Shown one piece after another: positions 43,383 through 55,415 of a stretch of DNA of 64,000 nt. The first letter of the stretch is position 1. Every line of letters starts with the position of its first letter. The notes beneath the pieces were generated by a model, which worked only from the letters and a program-made list of their open reading frames with translations, had not been told where the DNA came from and searched no databases. The position numbers and the translations under genes were made by a program. Where the stretch lies: NCBI RefSeq assembly GCF_027580225.2, contig NC_073355.2:23773501-23837500 (forward strand), read 5' to 3'. The DNA comes from Misgurnus anguillicaudatus. Lineage: Eukaryota; Chordata; Actinopteri; Cypriniformes; Cobitidae.

Positions 43383-43421
43383 CACAGTGACAGAAACTAA
43401 CAGCCTCCCTGTACAAAAACA
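43383..43421 (+). other. 23-RSS of V16
   Basis: CACAGTG, 23-bp spacer, ACAAAAACA. Confidence 0.92.
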
Positions 43422-44540
43422 TTATCACTGAAATACATCAGGTTTTCACAACTACATTCGATTTTACCAACAATTATAATACAAAATAAATAAAATTATT
43501 TAATTAAAAATTATTAAAATTATTACATAAAATCAGTATTGTCACTTGTATTATGAAACTTTCCTTTACTTTGCTTTCTTTAAGAGTAGACAGGTGCTCA
43601 GGTCGAGTCTCCAACTCTGCATTATGGACAGTGAGCCAAAGATGTTTTCCTTCATCTCTATTAAAAATATCAGTAACACATGAACTACTGAAACATCAGT
43701 AGGTGGCAGTAGTACATCAGTTTGTATTTCTTGAGTTCACATTATTGTGTCAGTTTTTCAAATTACTTAAATACTAATAGTGCTACTTGAGGCCAACTCA
43801 AGCTAATCTATAGACCAAGCCTCCAAACCCACAAGCACGTTACATCCTTAGATGAATTGAACTGAATTGGTGTGTAAGGGTGAATTATGACGAAAAATAC
43901 TATTTGTTATTGTAATAGTAATCAGCCACAGCAAAAATTTAACACTGCGTGTAAAACATGTTTCATTGATTTTACAACTTACCAAGAGTCTTGTAGCCGC
44001 ATGCACTAGCTCACCTTACAGCTAACACACAAAACATTTAACACTAACAACTTATATAAAATATCTGTATAGACACAGAATAAAAATTAAAGCAAGCATT
44101 GCTATCACAAAATCAAATGAAGTCATAAAGTTACTTTCCTACCGCAAAATGTGTTTTTCCCTCTAAAATCTGCTGTGTCTGCCATAGGGCTCTTTCTCAT
44201 GTGTGGAAAAAGGACTAAACTGAACATATGTGAAGGGTATTTTGCAACTTGCTACTGATTGGGAAATTGGAAGTGTTAAAATTGACATGTGTTACAAACA
44301 TCTCCGGTCTCCTCTGAATAATACAAATCAGATTTACTACGTGATGCCTCCTCATATAAACAGATGCTTTGATTTCTCATCTGTCTGTATTTATATGTTA
44401 ATGTATGCAAATATCTTTTACATGCAAACAGTAGGTACATGGTACACATGGTACACAAAAAGAAACAATGCCCATGTGCTTCCAACACAGAACATGGGAC
44501 TGCCTAAAGCTACAATGAAAACAAAATTGTGACAAATTTA
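43422..44540. other. 3' flank of V16
   Basis: No gene. Post-B block near 43697, then unassigned A/T-rich sequence. The frame at 44230-44532 has no recognisable domain. Confidence 0.5.
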
Positions 44541-44618
44541 AACTATTAACTATAATGTCTCTTATTCACCTACTGGCTTTTATTCATCTTGGATTCATTC
44601 GCTTGGAAAGGAGGCTGT
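44541..44618 (+). pseudogene. short B-type V exon relic
   Basis: TGTCTCTTATTCACCTACTG followed by TGGATTCATTC...GGAAAGGAGG aligns with the Cys23-to-framework-2 part of B segments (GTCTCTTATTCAG..., TGGATCCGTCAG...). The Cys23 codon is lost; no leader, CDR2, framework 3 or RSS is seen. Confidence 0.6.
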
Positions 44619-44729
44619 CCCCCTCCACCATTAAGGTAGACATTGCTGCGATCTCTGCTCATCATGTCCCCGATAAACGGCAGGTCAGTGTGGCAACACA
44701 ACCTGGTCATTAGGTTTGTGCATCAATTA

Positions 44730-45910
44730 AAAAAAGTTACACATAGGTTCACAGGGGACAAAAATGTCCATGTACAAAAAGTGTCATAAAAATATTATAA
44801 ATTAATATTTTTTCCACTTTCACTGATGCCATTTTTTTAACCAACATCAGCTCTAATCACAATGACCAAACATTCATTAATTTTCAGAATTTTAACCCTT
44901 TAAATGCTGGTTTGTTTACACAATGCCATTGCTGTTTTTTATGAAAAAACAAAAATTTTAATTATTTTCAATTTACTAAATGCTAAGCAGATTTTTTTTC
45001 TTTGAGTATTACAGCCTTGGATATGTCAATGATTAACAACAACATTAATTTTTATGCATTCATATTTTTTATGCAGTATCAGATTTAAAAAAAAAGAAGT
45101 TACCTCTCAGGTCCATAAAAGACAAAAATGTCCATGTCAAAAAAGTGCATTTTATACCATACAAACTGTATATTCTATTCCCCTTACCAACCCCATTCTC
45201 TAACCCCAACCATCACAGAAACCCTTCTACTACTTCACATTTTCAGGAAACATCATTCTGTTTGATTTATAAGCTTGTTTTCTCATGGGGACCTCAAAAT
45301 GTCCCCACAAGGTCACACAAATACTGGTATTCCTATCTTTGTGGGGACAATTGGTCACCACAACGTGATAATTACCAGGTACACACACACACACACACAT
45401 AACATTTTCAGTACACACATACAAACCACACTCTGACATCCATACCAACACATCCACACAATTATAGCTTCATAATATATCTAATTGGCTCTATCATATG
45501 CATAAGCAGAAAACAACAATAAAGCGATAATTTGCTTTATATGCCAAACCTAAAAAAATGTCACCATCTGGTAAAAAATAGTAAAAATTTTAATTTTGAA
45601 GCCTTGCCAACAGAATGAAAGCCTGTTAACAAAGATTGCATAATTTAATAGTTGAATGACACCGGGATTAAAATTTGCAGTTTTAATGGGTTTCAATGGG
45701 GACATTTTTGTCCAAAAGGTCCTGAGAGGAAGTATTTTGTGTACCTAGTAGAAAATAGATTTTTTAAAGGAAATGAAGGTAAAATATTAAAATTCCAATA
45801 AAAATGCACACCTGTGGCAAATTTTATGCAGTTAGCATTAACGCAGGCAAAGTTATCAAAACAACAACACTGAAAAAGACAAAAATGTCCTCAAGGATGC
45901 AAAAGGGTAA
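44730..45910. repeat. repeat cluster with inverted GACAAAAATGTCC motifs and (AC)n
   Basis: GACAAAAATGTCC or its inverse appears near 44757, 45122, 45700 and 45880. Stretches at 45100-45135 and 45695-45735 are inverted copies (CCTCTCAGG-TCC...). A GGGGACA...TGTCCCC repeat lies at about 45285-45350 and an (AC)n run at 45381-45399. No coding content recognised. Confidence 0.6.
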
Positions 45911-46366
45911 AATTTTACAATGGTGATATGAATTACACCTTTTTCCAATATATAGAGACTTTCTAATGATTGTAGAGTAGTCCCACTTGTCTGTGTCCAA
46001 CTGGTCAAACAGTATTTCATGTGTGATAAAATCATAGCATTAATATATAACTTTAAAGCCTCAGTGGTTAAATGAATGTCAACAATTTACCAAATTATAT
46101 TTAATCCTATTGCCACCTTTTTAACTTGTTTTTTTAAATGCAAGTTGTGAATGAAGTATTTCAGTGTATACCTAAATATTTATACTTTTGAACCACTGAT
46201 AAACATTCTACGTGCTACTGTAACATCTGGGTCCGGATCTCTATTTGCAGACTTACATACGGTTAAAACATACATATGGTTTACTGACGTTAAGATGTAA
46301 ACAAGAATTGTTTAACCATTTAGCAATTTTATTCATTTCTGCTGATAATTCTTTTGCAGCTTGCTT

Positions 46367-46706
46367 CTTATTTTGGTAACACTTTATTATAATGTTCATG
46401 ATTTAACATTAGTTAATGTATTAACTAACATGAACAAACCATGAGCAATACATTTGTTACAGTATTTATTCATCTTTGTTAATGTTAGTTAATAGAAATA
46501 AAGCTGTTCATTGTTTGTTCATGTTAGTTCACGGTGCATTAACTAACGTTAACAAAATTTTAATAAAGTATTAGTAATTGTTGAAATTAACATTAATAAA
46601 GATTAATAAATGCTGCACAAGTGCAGTTCATCATTAGTTCATGTTAACTAATGTAGTTAACTAATGTTAATTAATGAACATTATAATAAAGTGTTACCCT
46701 TATTTT
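46367..46706. mobile_element. hAT-like MITE with 8-bp target duplication
   Basis: The element spans 46375-46698 with long inverted ends (GGTAACACTTTATTATAATG and its inverse), flanked by CTTATTTT at 46367-46374 and 46699-46706. Mostly GTTAATGTTAGTTAAT-like repeats; non-coding. Confidence 0.88.
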
Positions 46707-46762
46707 TAGCATGCAAATTTATGATTGTTTCATCAGCATACATCTGGCAGTTTACAGTGGGT

Positions 46763-47008
46763 TTACAAACACTCATGATTTACTGTATCAAATGCTTTAC
46801 TCAAATCCAGAAACACTCCTTCCTTTATAGACCAATTAATCATTTTAAAAATTGGAAGAATAAGTTCCCTTTTATAAGTTTTTAAAAATATTGTATCCAT
46901 TCCATACACATCATTTGCCCTAAAACTATAAATATAAGAAATAATCGTATGTACTTTTTGTACAATTCTACAATTCAATTCTTTAAAATTCAGAATTGGA
47001 GCATTCAT
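46763..47008 (-). mobile_element. LINE reverse-transcriptase fragment
   Basis: The minus-strand frame ends with GVFLDLSKAFDTVNHECL, the motif A region of a non-LTR reverse transcriptase, with a KMINWSIKEG stretch before it. Too short to be active. Confidence 0.6.
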
Positions 47009-47229
47009 TGATAAAACTAAATCACCTAAATCAAGCTATGGTAATGAGTTGAATTATATGGGAATATTTAAAGTTTGTACAAACATTCTCATGTGTTTCA
47101 TTTCAGGTAATTGGAAATGCATGCAAGGTCTATGTATAAGATGTGCACAAGTAAGTATTCAGTTAAGAGCCACAAGTAAATTAGGCTACTCAATAAAATC
47201 TACATGGTAATATTTTGCTTTGATCTTAA

Positions 47230-47752
47230 CTTACAACCATAGACTGTAAAAAAGATGGATGACGCGACGTCGCCTCCCACCATTGTAATGAATTGAAGCC
47301 AAAAATGTCCGACCACGGTCGCCGGCATGTTACGTAAAAACGTCAGTTTGGAGCCAAGGCATGTGCAGAAGGAATCGTCCGTGAAGCCAGAGGCGGAGCC
47401 GCGGTATCAAACTTCCGCCCAAACGCTCGCTCGGCCAATTCAACCATGCCAAACATAACGACACGCCCCGTTTCTATAGCATCAAATTACAAGCTAAAAT
47501 GAAACTTACCACAATAATGAACACTTGAACATATATCAGCTTGATAACAACTACTTGAAAGAACCAAAACCATCCTTCGGAAACTTTTGTAAATAGTTTG
47601 GAAGTGTAAATATTTTTTTATTTAGAGCAGAGTCCCATTCATTTGAATGGAGAGGGCAGGGTTATGACTTGTACTGCAGCCAGCCACCAGGGGGCGATCA
47701 AAGAGCCAGAGGCTTCACTTTTCAAGGCTTATGAGGCACACCCGCTTACAAC
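47230..47752. mobile_element. 507-bp non-coding insertion with 8-bp target duplication
   Basis: The insert at 47238-47744 is flanked by CTTACAAC on both sides (47230-47237, 47745-47752). The paralogous region before V09 (near 31610) is uninterrupted. It is GC-richer than its surroundings and has no frame of note. Confidence 0.8.
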
Positions 47753-47817
47753 GCTATTAAACTTTGTTATTCTGTAGACTTTCTTAGACCAGAAAAAGAG
47801 TCACAGTAAAGTGCTTT

Positions 47818-47825
47818 ATGCAAAT
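47818..47825 (+). promoter_or_regulatory. octamer ATGCAAAT of V17
   Basis: Perfect octamer 97 bp before the V17 ATG. Confidence 0.85.
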
Positions 47826-47914
47826 ATAAACCCCAAACACATCCCGCCTCATAAGTATTAAACATCAGTCAATATAAACAGTTTGATCCACAGTAGCTCA
47901 GCTCATCTCTAATC

Positions 47915-48338
47915 ATGTTTAACTCATATCTGCTTTTGCTGCTGTCTGCAGCGATGTCTTGTAAGTATTAAAAACTATAGCATCTTTCTAAAATGTTTTC
48001 CAAAATTTTAACAATTCTTTTTTTTCAGGTGTTCACTGTGTTGAACTGAGTCAGCCTGCATCCATTAATCTGAGGTCTGATCAGACTTTGACTCTGTCCT
48101 GTAAGGTGTCTGGATATTCATTGACTGATGGCAGCTACTGCACTCACTATATACGACAGACTGCTGGAAAACCTCTGGAATGGATTGGAAGGATTTGTAG
48201 CAGCGCTGACACATATTACAATGATAAACTGAAAAATAAATTTCAAGTTACAAGAGACACTTCCAGCAGCACAGTGACTCTACAAGGACAGAATATGAGG
48301 ACTGAGGACACAGCTGTGTATTACTGTGCACGAGAGAG
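47915..48338 (+). CDS. V17: IGHV family A, intact
   Basis: Leader exon 47915-47960; donor GTAAGT; acceptor TTTCAG; V exon 48029-48338. VHCVELSQPASINL, Cys23, CDR1 SYCTH, Tyr in place of Trp41 (HYIRQ), CDR2 RICSSADTYY, YYCARE. The V exon is nearly identical to V07, but here the splice acceptor is good. Likely functional unless the Trp41 change disables folding. Confidence 0.94.
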
Positions 48339-48377
48339 CACACTGATGTAAACCACAAGCACTTCTGTTCAAAAACA
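48339..48377 (+). other. 23-RSS of V17
   Basis: CACACTG, 23-bp spacer, TCAAAAACA. Confidence 0.9.
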
Positions 48378-49519
48378 CAATGAGAAACACAACCCAAAAT
48401 TCCAAGTGAAACAAAAATGCATTTAAGTTAATTTATAAATTCGAAAGGTTAATTTTTAAGTTATTTTATTTTTGTACAATGCACACACAGGAACATCAAT
48501 ATTTCACAGCCCAATATCATTTAAAGTGCTTCTGATTAATTTCTTATACAATGACTCTAGATGATTAGGCACTGTTGGACACCTACTCTAAAATACGTGT
48601 CAAAAAAATCCAAATGTCATTGTCATATGAAACAAATTATTAAACAAAGTTTATGAAGACCTGTTTTCTCAGTACTAACTTCACTTTTATAATTTCTTTC
48701 ACAACAACCTTTTTTACGCTAGATCATTGTTAGAAAATGAAGTTCAATCAAGATATCAGAAAGAAACAAGATATTGCCCTGAACCATCACAATTTAACAT
48801 TGGCAAAAGTTTTGGGACACCTTCTTTATAAGCACATGAACCTGAATTACATCCCATTCTTATTATGGAGTTGGTCCACCCTTTGCAGCTATAACAGCTT
48901 CAACTCTTATTGGAAGAGGTTTAGAAGTGTGTTTATTTACAATTCTTCTAAAAGCACATTTGTAAGGTCAGACATTGATGAGAAGGCCTCGCTTGTAGTC
49001 TCCGCTCTAATTCATCCCAAAGATCTTCTATTGGGTAAGAGTCAAAACTCTGTGCAGGCCAGTCAAGTTCTTCCACACCAAACTCGCTCATCCATGTTTT
49101 TATAAACCTTGCTTTGTGCACTGGTGCACAGTCATGTTGGAACAGGAAGGGGCCTTCCCCAAACTGTTCCCACAAAATTGGGAGCATAAAATTGTCCAAA
49201 ATGTCCTTTCAATGATTTGAAGGGGTGTCCCAAAACTTTTGGCAATGTAGATTACAATAATTCAACCTAAATCCTTTATTCTAGATTTTGATTCAGTATT
49301 CATTCTTTAATCTGTGTATTGTAATCCTAAGTGGAAAATGGTTGAACTCCAGGACAGTGAAATGTTTTTATAAAATCCTAACCTTTTTACTTTGAAACAG
49401 CAGGGTTCATTAACTCTGTGTATGTAAATGTTCTGTTCTATATGTAAACAGTGGGCACAAGTCTCTCTGTATAGGCAGTGACAAACAGCTTCAAGTCATT
49501 TACACTGTACACGTACATC
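48378..49519. other. A-to-B spacer of pair 8
   Basis: No gene other than the Tc1-like remnant inside it. The flanking parts resemble the pair 5 spacer. Confidence 0.5.
48797..49248 (-). mobile_element. internally deleted Tc1-like transposon
   Basis: The ends are inverted: CATTGGCAAAAGTTTTGGGA at one side and TCCCAAAACTTTTGGCAATG at the other. The minus-strand frame 48948-49199 keeps the C-terminal transposase part (QHDCAPVHKA, ELDWPAQSFDSYPIEDLWDE), with the usual PDLNPIE altered. The catalytic N-terminal part is deleted. Confidence 0.88.
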
Positions 49520-49954
49520 ATGCTCACTAAAGCTTTAGTGTTGCTTTTGGCAAGTGTAAACTGTAAGTAGTTTTTTAATTATTTTTTCTCTGTTTTTTAT
49601 CAATATCCTATTATATGTCTGCTTATTCTGTTACTGTTTTCTGCATTTCTAACAGGTATTAATGCAGATGAACTCTCTCAACCTGAGTTATTGACCGTTC
49701 GGCCCGATGGCTCTCTAACTATCGACTGTAAAGTCTCTTATTCAGTTACTAGCTATGGTACAGGCTGGGTCCGTCAACCTGCAGGAAAACCTCTGGAGTG
49801 GATTGGGGTGATATATTCTAATGGAGTCTTAGCCTACAAAGATTCACTAAAAAACAGGTTCAGCATCACCAGAGACACCTCCAGTAATACAATAACATTA
49901 AAAGGAAACAATATGCAAGCTCAAGACACAGCTGTGTATTATTGTGCCAGATAT
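49520..49954 (+). CDS. V18: IGHV family B, intact
   Basis: Leader exon 49520-49562 (MLTKALVLLLASVN, as in V10); donor GTAAGT; acceptor TAACAG; V exon 49656-49954. INADELSQPELLTVRP (Leu for Phe), Cys23, Trp41 (GWVRQ), CDR2 YSNGVLAY, framework 3 RFSITRDTSS, YYCARY. The open frame continues past the RSS to 50098 by chance. Last of the eight A-B pairs. Confidence 0.95.
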
Positions 49955-49993
49955 CACAGTGACAGAAACGAACAGCCTCCCTGTACAAAAACA
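49955..49993 (+). other. 23-RSS of V18
   Basis: CACAGTG, 23-bp spacer, ACAAAAACA. Confidence 0.92.
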
Positions 49994-50607
49994 TCATCAT
50001 TAAAATACATACGGTTTTCACAACTGAATTTGAGTATTTTGTATTTGTACACAATTTGTATTTGTTATATAGTCATTATTAATGTTTCATCACAATGACA
50101 TTTGTATGCTTTCTTTAAGTTAAAATGTGTGCTTGGCTCAAGTCTCCAGCTCAAGCTTTGACATTAACACATGAACTACTGAAACAACAGTATAGCAGTA
50201 AAACATCACTTTAGATTGGTATTGCCTCAGTTTGGGTCTCTTTAGTTCACACTACATAACTCACCCTTCCTTACTGTAATCCTTAAATTAAAGAGAAAAT
50301 TTGGCTCATTTGACCCAAGATCAAAGTACAACCTTGGTTTTACCAAAATGGAGTTTAGTAGACTAAGATGGACCGAAGGTGGTATAGCGGTGCCTAAAGA
50401 ATTATAGCAAGATCATAACAAAAACATTAGGACAAATTACAGTGTTTATTTATTTACTCCTATAAAGTGTGACTTTTTGGTTAGAAATAAGTAAGGATAT
50501 CATCAGTTAATAAAAATATACACAGTACATAATAATACGTGGATAATACAGTACATACTACAGTGGGGTTCAAAAGTTTGGGCATCCTTGGTAAATATGA
50601 GCAAAGA
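49994..50607. other. 3' flank of V18
   Basis: No gene. At 50561 begins CAGTGGGGTTCAAAAGTTTG, which looks like a transposon end into which the next LTR has inserted. Confidence 0.5.
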
Positions 50608-51347
50608 AAGTTGTTACGTCCTGGGACTTAAAGTTAAGAGAGGTGATGTCTTTGTAAAATTGCCTTGTTCTATATGTGTTTTTCTCCCCTCCCTTGTTTT
50701 CTCATTATCCCTGTCAGTGTCGCGTGATTGGAAGCACCTGCAGCTAATGAGTGAGAACGGGATAAAGCACGAGAGAAGACCGTGTGCGGGAGCTTCGGTA
50801 GAGCGCGTTGCGGAGCTCACGTTCGGTCGTTCTACCCTCCAGCTCCTGTCTCCTCTTTGAGAGTCTATTGTGACTCATGTGTGGGCTAGCAACTGTCGGT
50901 TATTAGCTTTAAGAGTTGGATCTCTTTATAGAGTCTCTAAGATCGGCTCCTGTTGAAATCAGAGTTTTGTAAATATTTTTCTATTTGTTTCTTATTCTTG
51001 TTAATGTGTCATTTCATTCAATTATTGTTTCCTCTGTTAAATTAATTACTTTACGAGCTGTAGGTCTGGGATGGCTGTTTTAGTTTGTACTACTTTTTCT
51101 CATGGTTTTGCTTAGTTAGGGAGTGAGGTGAGAAGAGTGTAATTCTTTTGTATTTTTATTTAATTTTGTAGGTAAGTTAATAATCTAAAATTAAGTTAGA
51201 TTCATGTTATGTTTGTTATTTTGGCCTTTATCCCTTTCCGAAGAGATGCTATTTTATATTAGATTTATAATATAGATAATATTTAGCTTCTTAATATTTT
51301 GTCATCGGACCTTTCCCCCCCTAGACGGGATGGGTTCGTGACAAAGT
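50608..51347 (+). mobile_element. solo LTR-like element, 732 bp
   Basis: 50612-51343, from TGTTACGTCC to TTCGTGACA, flanked by the direct repeat AAGT (50608-50611, 51344-51347). Orientation is not certain. The frame at 50588-50860 crosses its border and is incidental. Confidence 0.7.
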
Positions 51348-52577
51348 TAATTTATAATGTTTCTTCTATTAAGCTTTCATAAAAAATCACAAAAATATAA
51401 TGTTTCATTGAAGTAAAACAATTGAAAGTGAAGGGGAAATTACATTACGAAATAAATCATTTTCTCTAATACTCACTGGACATAAACTTGGGCACTTCTT
51501 TATTTAAAATAATTCATATAATTGTTGCAATATTAATGATTAAATTACAAATAAAACTACATTCATGCATTTGGCATTATTTTATTCTCATAACATAAAA
51601 TGTAATTCAGGTAGGCTTTACATGTACAAACATTTAAAATATATAAAATTGTTTAGTTAAGACCACATAAATTCTGAGCATACTTTAAACATGTACAATC
51701 AAAACAAGCAATTTCTTTACACAATAAACAGTATTCTGAAAAAGATAATAAAGGTATTTATGTCCACACAAAATAAATGTAAAAATATTGTAGCTCAAAA
51801 AATATGTTAAAGTGGTTGTGTAATGTTTCACCATGAACTAAACATATAGGGATCATAAGGGATCAAACTGTGAGAAAACAGTGACGGAAGATATTTAACT
51901 AAAGAAAAGTTACATTTGAAATATAACAAGAATATTATTGAAATTACATTTAAGTGATGTGTGGCCCTCAGGAAACTTTTGTGTTTGGCTTCTCAGACAA
52001 TGTTACTAAAAATTGCAAAAATTGAAACCTTTTATTTACTTGTGACAGCTTATACTGTAAAACATCCTGGAATACATTTGTAAAAAAAACACTATACAAT
52101 TGGCCATTGCACATTTATTTATAAAGCTACTCATTTAAGAATAAAAGAAAACATGTAAGGCAGTTGTTTTTTGCCTTATGTTTCATAATTTACAACAGAT
52201 AATTTTTTAAGTATTACATGCAAAAAGCTTTGTTTGCATACTTGTGTAATATAAAGGTTACAAACAAGCAATACTGACCAAGTTAGTAATGTACATCTTA
52301 TGACAAATAGAAAAAATTGCGTTTCTACCATATTCTTTATATTACACAAATATCTGCATTTCCTTACAGTATCTCTCCTGTCTATGTATTTTCTTTTTCA
52401 ACATTATGAAAAATGTTAAAGAATTAAGTCTGAATGGAATACTAACTGTACACGATTGAAAATTAAAATGCTCAAAATTTCAACCATCAAACTAATTGTA
52501 ATGTTTTACTTAACAGATAATTCAGTTGCAGATGATCGATTGCAATAATGTTGTAGATAAACCTTAGAGTAGCACCC
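51348..52577. other. A/T-rich stretch downstream of the first IFITM-like gene
   Basis: No coding features. On the minus strand this would contain the 3' untranslated region of the gene at 52578-53254. Confidence 0.45.
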
Positions 52578-53254
52578 TTATTTCCTCCCTTTTACTCTCC
52601 CCCAGTTATGTCTGACATTATTGTATGAGGGTTGTTGAGGTCTGTTCGAGTTGAATGAGGGTCTAATCTGTGATTTATAATTATTTCTAGATTTTCTATC
52701 TGGAATGTCAACGCCAGCATTGTCATAAGACGACTTATATGATGAGGATTCAGAATTATATGAGCCCACTGAGGTCAACTCAGAAGTAATATGGTAAAAA
52801 TTAACCAAACTGAAGAGCAGTATGGGAATAACCACAATAAGAGTCACTATCACAGCTACTGTGTTGGTAGCACATGCATATCCGCTGTACTTTTGAGCTT
52901 CGACCTCATTCCCCTCGTTCATCTTCCTTCTTGCCTTTCAGTAACAAACAAGAAAAATAAACTTAACTTACTCTGTTAGATATGATTTGGAGTTCAGACA
53001 GACATATGCTCACTTACCTTCAAAGAACATATTAAAGCAGCCAATCCCAAAAACAAGCAGTTGCAAAACATGATGTTGAAAACAGAGCAACACATATGGT
53101 CTTCGCCTTTAGCTCTGTACCTAACAAAGACTATTTTTATTGGTGGCTCCACATTGTCTGAATCTGGAATTTCAATCATTTCACTGTCCACACTTTCCCT
53201 AGCAGAATCCTGAGGAATCTCACATGTGTCTTCCATTGAAAATGAATCAGCCAT
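52578..53254 (-). CDS. CD225/IFITM-like protein 1 (197 aa, two exons)
   Basis: Exon 1 is 53254-53018 (79 codons, ending at GTAAGT); exon 2 is 52934-52578 after acceptor AAAG; the intron is phase 0. The CD225 core is clear: GEDHMCCSVFNIMF, CNCLFLGLAAL, SLK, then RRKMNEGN..AQKYS, with hydrophobic segments at about 54-76 and 103-126. Cysteines at 55, 56, 64 and 66 could be palmitoylated as in IFITM proteins, which sit in cell and endosomal membranes and restrict virus fusion. The WS of the classic core is CS. A polar Ser/Asn/Tyr/Arg tail of about 70 residues follows the last membrane segment, longer than usual for IFITMs. No convincing ISRE was found upstream. Confidence 0.85.
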
Positions 53255-54120
53255 GAGTCCAAACTTCTCTAGAAATTACACTCAAAGTTTCTCATAAGTG
53301 TTCAAAAGATGCCGAGGACTCATTGTGTTCTGTGTTGGATGTTTCTCTCTGTTTGTCCTATAAAGTCATTCGATTTCAACTCACCTCTTTGTGGTGTGGA
53401 AATATGCGACCTAATTTTGTGGTAAACCAGTATGTTCTTTTTAAAGACTATAGCCCATCTGCTACACTATTTCCAAAGAAATTTAAGCAAACACATGTTT
53501 GTGTGTGTGGGTATGGCTATCTGCAAGGAACACATTGCTTTAATGTCCTCATGAAAATAGAGAAACATGATGAAAACTGAATCAGAGGTTACTTCCCACT
53601 ATTTGACTCTGAATTAGCCAAACCCAAAAGTAAAAAAAATCTGTCATCATTTACTCACCCTCAAGTTGTTACAAACTTTTCATTTTCTTTGTTGTGCTGA
53701 ACACGAAGGAAAATATTTTGAGCAATGTTTGTAACAAAACTGTTTTTGAGTATTTTTCCAACTATGGAAGTCAATGGTACTTCTGTTTCTTGCTTGATAA
53801 CAAATATCTTCTTTTGTGTTCAGCAAAACAAAGAAATACATGTTTTAAAAACTTGAGGGTGAATGCTGTAAACTATATCTTTAAATGCATTTATATGCCA
53901 TGTTTGCGTTTGTATAGTTACACAATTACTACTTACACAATAATTCAAGTACATTTTCATATTAATTACAATAAATAGCGTGTTTTTTATTTGGGGGCAA
54001 CCATCAGATGGTAGAGTAATGACAGATCGGAGGAGGAGTTCATGCAAAACTATCATTTGTATTTCTTATAAGTGACTGTATACAGTTGAGAGATTTACTG
54101 TTAAGGGGAATCAAGCAACA
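53255..54120. other. divergent interval between IFITM-like 1 and V19
   Basis: About 870 bp that must hold both promoters. A TATAAAGTC-type stretch (53359) resembles CATAAAGTC before IFITM-like 2. A cyprinid-type interspersed repeat (CATCATTTACTCACCCTCA ... TGAGGGTGAATG) lies at about 53625-53870. An octamer-like ATGCAAAA lies near 54042, before V19. Confidence 0.55.
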
Positions 54121-54588
54121 ATGAAAACAATAATTAATTTACTCTTGATGATATTATTTTTATATGGTTAGTAAATAATTTCTAAATAATAATGCAGTCA
54201 TGAATAAATTACTTGTGGAATGAACTCTAGTTTTACATTTTGAAGACTTTTTGATGTATTATCATGTTTTTGTTTTTTACAGATGTTCATTGTCAAACCT
54301 TCACTCAACCTCAAGATGTGTTGACAAAACCTGGCGAATCCTTCAGACTGATCTGCACCGCTTCTGGATTTACATTCAGCAGCTACTGGGCAGCTGTGGT
54401 TAGACAGGCTCCTGGTAAAGGACTGGAATGGGTTGCAATCATCCATCCATCCAGCTCTCCAATCTACTATTCCCAGTCAGTTCAGGGAAGATTTACTTTG
54501 TCCAGAGAAAATTCAAACAGTCAACTGTATCTACAGATGAACAGTCTAAAGACTGAAGACACAGCTGTGTATTACTGTGCCAGAGAGT
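54121..54588 (+). CDS. V19: IGHV family E, intact but lacking Trp41
   Basis: Leader exon 54121-54166 ([15 protein letters not shown]); donor GTTAGT; acceptor TTTACAG; V exon 54283-54588. [21 protein letters not shown], Cys23 in [12 protein letters not shown], framework 2 [16 protein letters not shown] (Val where Trp41 is expected), CDR2 [10 protein letters not shown], framework 3 [30 protein letters not shown]. This is the more mammal-like VH type ([17 protein letters not shown]). Open frame and perfect RSS suggest selection despite the Trp loss. It is divergently paired with IFITM-like 1. Confidence 0.93.
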
Positions 54589-54627
54589 CACAGTGAATGA
54601 GTTTAAGGTCAAAGCAATACAAAAACC
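54589..54627 (+). other. 23-RSS of V19, full consensus
   Basis: CACAGTG, 23-bp spacer, ACAAAAACC: perfect consensus at both elements. Confidence 0.95.
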
Positions 54628-54960
54628 ACTTCCTCATTCATGTACAACATTATACACTGAACTACTATTTGTATAAAACAAAAATATTTGATTGTGTGCA
54701 GAAATTACTGAATAAAGAACTTTTTATTATGAAAAACTATTTTAGATGAAGGTATGCGATTTTCTTATAAAAATCTTATTGTTGGTAATAATTGTCACTT
54801 TTATAGCATAGGAAAGTATAATACAATTTATGTTGAGAAATACACACAAAATAGTTCCAAATGTCCGGTAGCATGTCCATCTTTATTAACTTTTCCAACC
54901 AAAGCATTTAAAAAAAAAACACCAAAGAAGAGGGTCCATAATGAGCCTGTTAAGGAATGT
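54628..54960. other. interval between V19 and the IFITM-like 2 stop
   Basis: No gene recognised. Likely 3' untranslated sequence of the convergent IFITM-like 2 gene. Confidence 0.45.
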
Positions 54961-55415
54961 TCAGAAAACACTAAATCTAAGGGATAGGAACAATGTAAGA
55001 GCCAGGATGGTCACTAGCACAGCTGCTGTGTTGGTCCTACATGCATATCGGCTGTACTTCTGAGCTCCAACCTTGTCTCCCTCATCCATCTTGTTTCTTG
55101 CCTACCAGTAACATAAACAAGAGAGAGACACTTAACTGACTCAGTTTAGTATGACATATTGTTTAAGAAAGGCACATATGTGCAAATCTTACTTACCTTT
55201 AATGAACATATCAAAGCAGCGCAGCCCAAAAACAAGCAGTTACAGAACATGATGTTGAAAACAGAACAGCACATGTAGTCTTTCCCTGTTACTCTGTACC
55301 TCACAAAGACCATTTCGGGCAGTTGATCCACATTGTCTAAATCTGGGATGTCAATCATTACATCGGCCACATTTCCCTGATAATATTGAACAGGAACCTC
55401 AAATATGTCTTTCAT
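54961..55415 (-). CDS. CD225/IFITM-like protein 2 (119 aa, two exons)
   Basis: Exon 1 is 55415-55197 (73 codons, donor GTAAGT); exon 2 is 55101-54961 after GGTAG; phase 0, same position as in the first gene. Core: GKDYMCCSVFNIMF, CNCLFLGCAAL, SLK, then RNKMDEGD..AQKYS, and a second hydrophobic segment TAAVLVTILALTLFL. It stops soon after this segment, close to usual IFITM length, without the long tail of the first gene. Exon 1 has MIDIPDLDNV where the first gene has MIEIPDSDNV, so the two are recent paralogues. Membrane-located antiviral or signalling role is inferred from the family only. Confidence 0.85.

Noticed and set aside
53018..53500. Interferon-response element upstream of IFITM-like 1
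   Set aside because: Only partial GAAAC-type matches; nothing close to a full ISRE by eye.
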